This document shows, piece after piece, positions 62,061-64,000 of a stretch of 64,000 bases of DNA. Numbering within the stretch: position 1 is the stretch's first letter; every line of letters begins with the position of its first letter. Below the pieces are notes generated by a model that was not told the DNA's origin, did no database searches, and saw only the letters and a program-made list of their open reading frames with translations. Location: positions 343,990 through 407,989 of the forward strand of contig NZ_JBHZSP010000001.1 of assembly GCF_043643765.1 (NCBI RefSeq), in the 5' to 3' direction. The position numbers and the translations under genes were made by a program. This DNA comes from Marinomonas posidonica_A. Lineage in GTDB: Bacteria > Pseudomonadota > Gammaproteobacteria > Pseudomonadales > Marinomonadaceae.

Positions 62061-62342
62061 ATAACTTTTGCCAAACGATGCAAAACTCTTTATTTAAAGG
62101 AACGCAAAAAATTCTTTTTCAGAATTATAAGGGCTCATTGCTTTCAGATGTTGCCAATGTTTGCACAGGGTTCACTATTGTAAGGTGTTGAGCTGTTTTG
62201 ATGCTTGGAGAAAGGTCTTCGGTTACTGGCTTGGGAAGACCATAAGGTCGCGCAATCAGGATCGCGTCGAGAATTTTCTGCTGATAAGCTTGTTACCTCT
62301 TTTTACGTTAAAAGCGTTTCACAGCTGACGGACTCTCATGTT

Positions 62343-62370
62343 CCTTCCCCTTATGTTTTCAAGGGGAAGG
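62343..62370. repeat. 10-bp perfect inverted repeat
   Basis: CCTTCCCCTT, 8-base loop, AAGGGGAAGG. A purine/pyrimidine palindrome of a type often found as dispersed intergenic units. No second copy in this window. Confidence 0.5.
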
Positions 62371-62423
62371 CTAGGATGGGGTTAGTCCAGCAACCTCACA
62401 CAACCTCAGAGTAAATCACCAAA

Positions 62424-62455
62424 TGTAGGTCTGATAAGCGCAGCGCAATCAGACA
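62424..62455. repeat. REP-like palindromic element
   Basis: TGTAGGTCTGATAAGCGCAG followed by CGCAATCAGACA: outer arms GTCTGAT/ATCAGAC enclose AAGCGCAGCGCA. The layout (GGTC-GAT...GCGC...ATC-GAC) resembles bacterial REP sequences. One copy here; genome-wide copy number cannot be judged. Confidence 0.55.
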
Positions 62456-62868
62456 CTTGCGAACTTCAAACCACGGAATGAACTCTAGTTTAAAAATTGC
62501 AATTCTTATTGGTAAAACTCAAAACGCTGTTCTATGATGAAGTTCAAGTAAGGGATGTACGAATAAGTTGATAAGGGATTTTCCTGCCTGATTAAAGTTC
62601 ACATCCTATTAAATAAAAACGCATTTCGATTTCTTTTTGAGCAAAGAGTGACAACAAGATAGGTAAGACCGTGACTTGGAAATTCTGGGACTAACATCGT
62701 TTCATTGAAAACGCCAAAACGATGAGAACCAAGTCGGCGCAGTTTTGAATTAATAGGTCATCAGGGATATAAGCTAATAAAGCTTTACTAAAAATCCGAA
62801 TAGATGGCTGCAAAACTATTCTTGTTGGATCTTGATTTTGCTTGCAAAAATCGGGGTGTCCATAGATG

Positions 62869-63287
62869 TTATGTGAAAACACCATGAGAATAAGTCTACT
62901 TTTAATAGCTCTAATTTCTGTAAGCTCAAATGCATGTATTGTTGGGCCTAGGACCATTTCTGACCCGAAAGAAATTGAATTTCATTTGGTTTCTGGTCAG
63001 GATTCCCTTTGTGATGGTTGCGACATGTTTGGTGCGGGGGCTGTTCCTGTGTATCAAGATCAACCTTTTTCACATGCTCTACTATCCGTATACAAGTCTT
63101 CAGAATTAGTATCAAAGTCATTGATATCTTCGAGTAGCTCATCTCAAATGATAGAGTTTTCGGCGATTATCAGTAACGCATCTGATGTGGAGTATGAACT
63201 TATTTTAGAGTACGGCACCGGGCGATGTACGTCCTTCAAGTACATTTACAGCTCGACGAAAAAGTCACATAACAAATCAAGCAAGCA
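62869..63287 (+). mobile_element. Integron gene cassette with partial attC
   Basis: The core site GTTATGT at 62868-62874 (cassette starts at its second base) is the exact reverse complement of ACATAAC at 63267-63273, which opens an attC-like sequence ACATAACAAATCAAGCAAGC leading into GGACGCCG. Complementarity between the start of a cassette and the R'' box of its own attC is the mark of an integron cassette. The 3' half of the attC (L', R') is missing or altered: a GGACGCCGC-AA-GCGTCGTCC hairpin (63288-63307) runs into integrase sequence. The core boxes deviate by one base from GTTRRRY/RYYYAAC. Confidence 0.6.
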
Positions 63288-63315
63288 GGACGCCGCAAGC
63301 GTCGTCCTTGTTTAG
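62884..63315 (+). CDS. Cassette-encoded small exported protein
   Basis: 143 residues from ATG 62884, 15 bases inside the cassette (an earlier in-frame ATG at 62866 would start before the cassette boundary). Signal peptide ISLLLIALISVSSNAC, possibly a lipoprotein. Mature part has CDGC and a late CTSF cysteine, serine-rich middle. The last ~15 residues are read from the attC, so the native C-terminus is probably near IYSSTKK. No recognised family, as usual for cassette genes. Confidence 0.55.
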   Translation: MRISLLLIALISVSSNACIVGPRTISDPKEIEFHLVSGQDSLCDGCDMFGAGAVPVYQDQPFSHALLSVYKSSELVSKSLISSSSSSQMIEFSAIISNASDVEYELILEYGTGRCTSFKYIYSSTKKSHNKSSKQDAASVVLV

Positions 63316-63601
63316 CATGCTGGAAGCCTAAATCACCTAATGGTTTATTCAGTAACTTGTTGTACAAAAAGGCGAGAGCATTCAAGGCAGACTTTTGGGT
63401 ATTAATAGCAACATGCTGTTCAACGGCGAGAAACGATAAAAACGCTCTTACCTCTTCCGCGCTCATGTTTTGAGGATGTTGTAGCTTATAAAATCGAATG
63501 AAATATTTAATCCAATAAAGGTATGATTTTTCAGTTTTTAAGCTATGGCCGCGAAGGCGTAACTCATGTCGAATAAAATTAAGAAACGGACGGGATGGCA
63601 T
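63299..63601 (-). pseudogene. intI: Truncated integron integrase, N-terminal domain only
   Basis: From ATG 63601 (ribosome site AAGGAG) the product begins MPSRPFLNFIRHELRLRGHS, then KTEKSYLYWIKYFIRFYKLQ, with AINTQKSALNALAFLYN and KPLGDLGF: the SAM-like core-binding domain of IntI. Homology stops after about residue 98 (HAKQGRRL); the frame then runs into attC-like DNA and ends at 63236. The tyrosine recombinase catalytic domain (RHRY residues) and the IntI-specific patch are absent, so it is not active. Confidence 0.85.
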
Positions 63602-63632
63602 CACACACTCCTTGTGTATATGTTTAAATAAG

Positions 63633-63648
63633 TTGTATAGATATACAG
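63633..63648. promoter_or_regulatory. LexA box upstream of the truncated intI
   Basis: On the minus strand CTGTATATCTATACAA, against the consensus CTGT-N8-ACAG with one end mismatch. It lies ~32 bp before the intI start. LexA/SOS control of integron integrases is well established, so the regulatory region is intact although the gene is broken. The remaining AT-rich DNA (63649-63935) shows no gene. Confidence 0.7.
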
Positions 63649-63935
63649 TTTATTTTTTGGGTTGCCAATTTTTGGCGCGCTTTGCCTAAAAACTAATCAT
63701 AGTATTGCGCGTTTTCGCTGGAAGAAAAATAAAAAGTCTTTTAGTATCAATGGATAGGGATATCCTCAGCAAAAATAACGCGCTGTGGATAAATGAAATA
63801 ACACGCATGCTCGTTTTTCCAGTTTGGGATTTTGTTAATAGCTTTATAAAAGCATTAATTTTCAGTTTCTTATAAAGGTATTGTCGAAATTTTGGAATTG
63901 TCTAAACGCGCATGCGCACTATTAAAATAATGAAA

Positions 63936-64000
63936 TGGACACCCCCTTCTATACTGAGTAGGTCAGTTTAAAAGGAGAACATCATGGATACGATTCATGC
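63936..64000 (+). mobile_element. Probable left end of an insertion sequence (IS3-like)
   Basis: TGGACACCCCCTTC at 63936-63949 resembles the terminal inverted repeat of IS3-family elements, followed 34 bp later by a well-placed ribosome site and a start codon. Only the left end is in the window, so neither the right repeat nor target duplication can be seen. Assignment is tentative. Confidence 0.35.
63984..64000 (+). CDS. Start of an open reading frame cut by the window end (possible transposase)
   Basis: ATG 63984 after AAAGGAGAAC begins MDTIHA; only five full codons are visible. Strong ribosome site and position inside the putative IS end suggest a transposase orfA, but the visible sequence cannot prove it. 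Confidence 0.4.

Noticed and set aside
62205..62414. 69-codon open frame in the gene-poor region
   Set aside because: It runs through the CCTTCCCCTT/AAGGGGAAGG palindrome, has no convincing ribosome site or recognisable protein pattern, and reads like translated intergenic repeat.
62688..62874. A second, long attC upstream of the cassette (TAACATC pairing with GATGTTA)
   Set aside because: The seven-base match would span ~180 bp with no good inner L boxes; chance pairing is likely, although a degenerate site cannot be excluded.
62691..62957. 88-codon minus-strand open frame
   Set aside because: It overlaps the cassette start and the signal peptide of the cassette gene on the other strand; no ribosome site or family likeness.
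1..64000. CRISPR arrays, rRNA or tRNA genes
   Set aside because: No regularly spaced repeats and no rRNA or tRNA hallmarks were seen on either strand.

Overview
The window looks like chromosomal DNA of a marine gammaproteobacterium of the Oceanospirillales, most likely Marinomonas or a close relative. This rests on gene content and protein style (gltA/sdhCDAB/sucAB-lpd-sucCD in one block, a sarcosine oxidase operon, an NrtABC-type nitrate importer beside nirBD-nasA). No database search was possible, so the genus is an inference.

Layout. 1-1348: end of a type I secretion HlyD adaptor and a LuxR-type regulator. 1490-15670: a complete nitrate assimilation locus with nasT-nasS (ANTAR antiterminator and its nitrate sensor), nrtA-nrtB-ATPase (uptake), an FAD oxidoreductase, nirB-nirD (nitrite to ammonium), nasA (nitrate reductase), a YbiB/TrpD-like protein and mobA (molybdenum cofactor). 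15653-19527: purN-purM and small envelope or hypothetical genes. 19597-33071: TCA-cycle block, gltA divergent from sdhCDAB, then sucAB-lpd-sucCD. 33154-42889: accessory metabolism, including L-2-hydroxyglutarate oxidase, a CitA/CitB-like two-component system next to a 2-hydroxycarboxylate transporter, GNAT, DinB, and a Zur-box-controlled pair of alternative ribosomal proteins. 42907-46373: cyanase, a formate/nitrite channel and a PP2C-Ser/Thr kinase fusion in one minus-strand unit. 46816-54947: LysE/LysR pair, soxBDAG and purU. 55048-61983: cysH, dld, ferredoxin, DODA-type dioxygenase, DoxX, LysR and an M32 carboxypeptidase. 61984-64000: a gene-poor accessory end with palindromes, an integron gene cassette fused to a truncated integron integrase that keeps a LexA box, and the probable start of an insertion sequence.

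The most interesting signal is regulatory. Four sigma-54 (-24/-12) promoters with exact GG-N10-GC spacing lie before nasT, nrtA, nasA and, 30 kb away on the other strand, cynS. Three of them (nrtA, nasA, cynS) are followed by a pair of short hairpins with six-base loops carrying A at position 1 and G at position 4, the published signature of RNA targets of ANTAR proteins such as NasT/NasR. In nrtA and nasA the second hairpin overlaps the 5' arm of a strong terminator, so antitermination by NasT is readily explained. The cynS leader carries the same two hairpins, suggesting that cyanase, the nitrite/formate channel and the kinase-phosphatase belong to the same NtrC plus NasT nitrate circuit.
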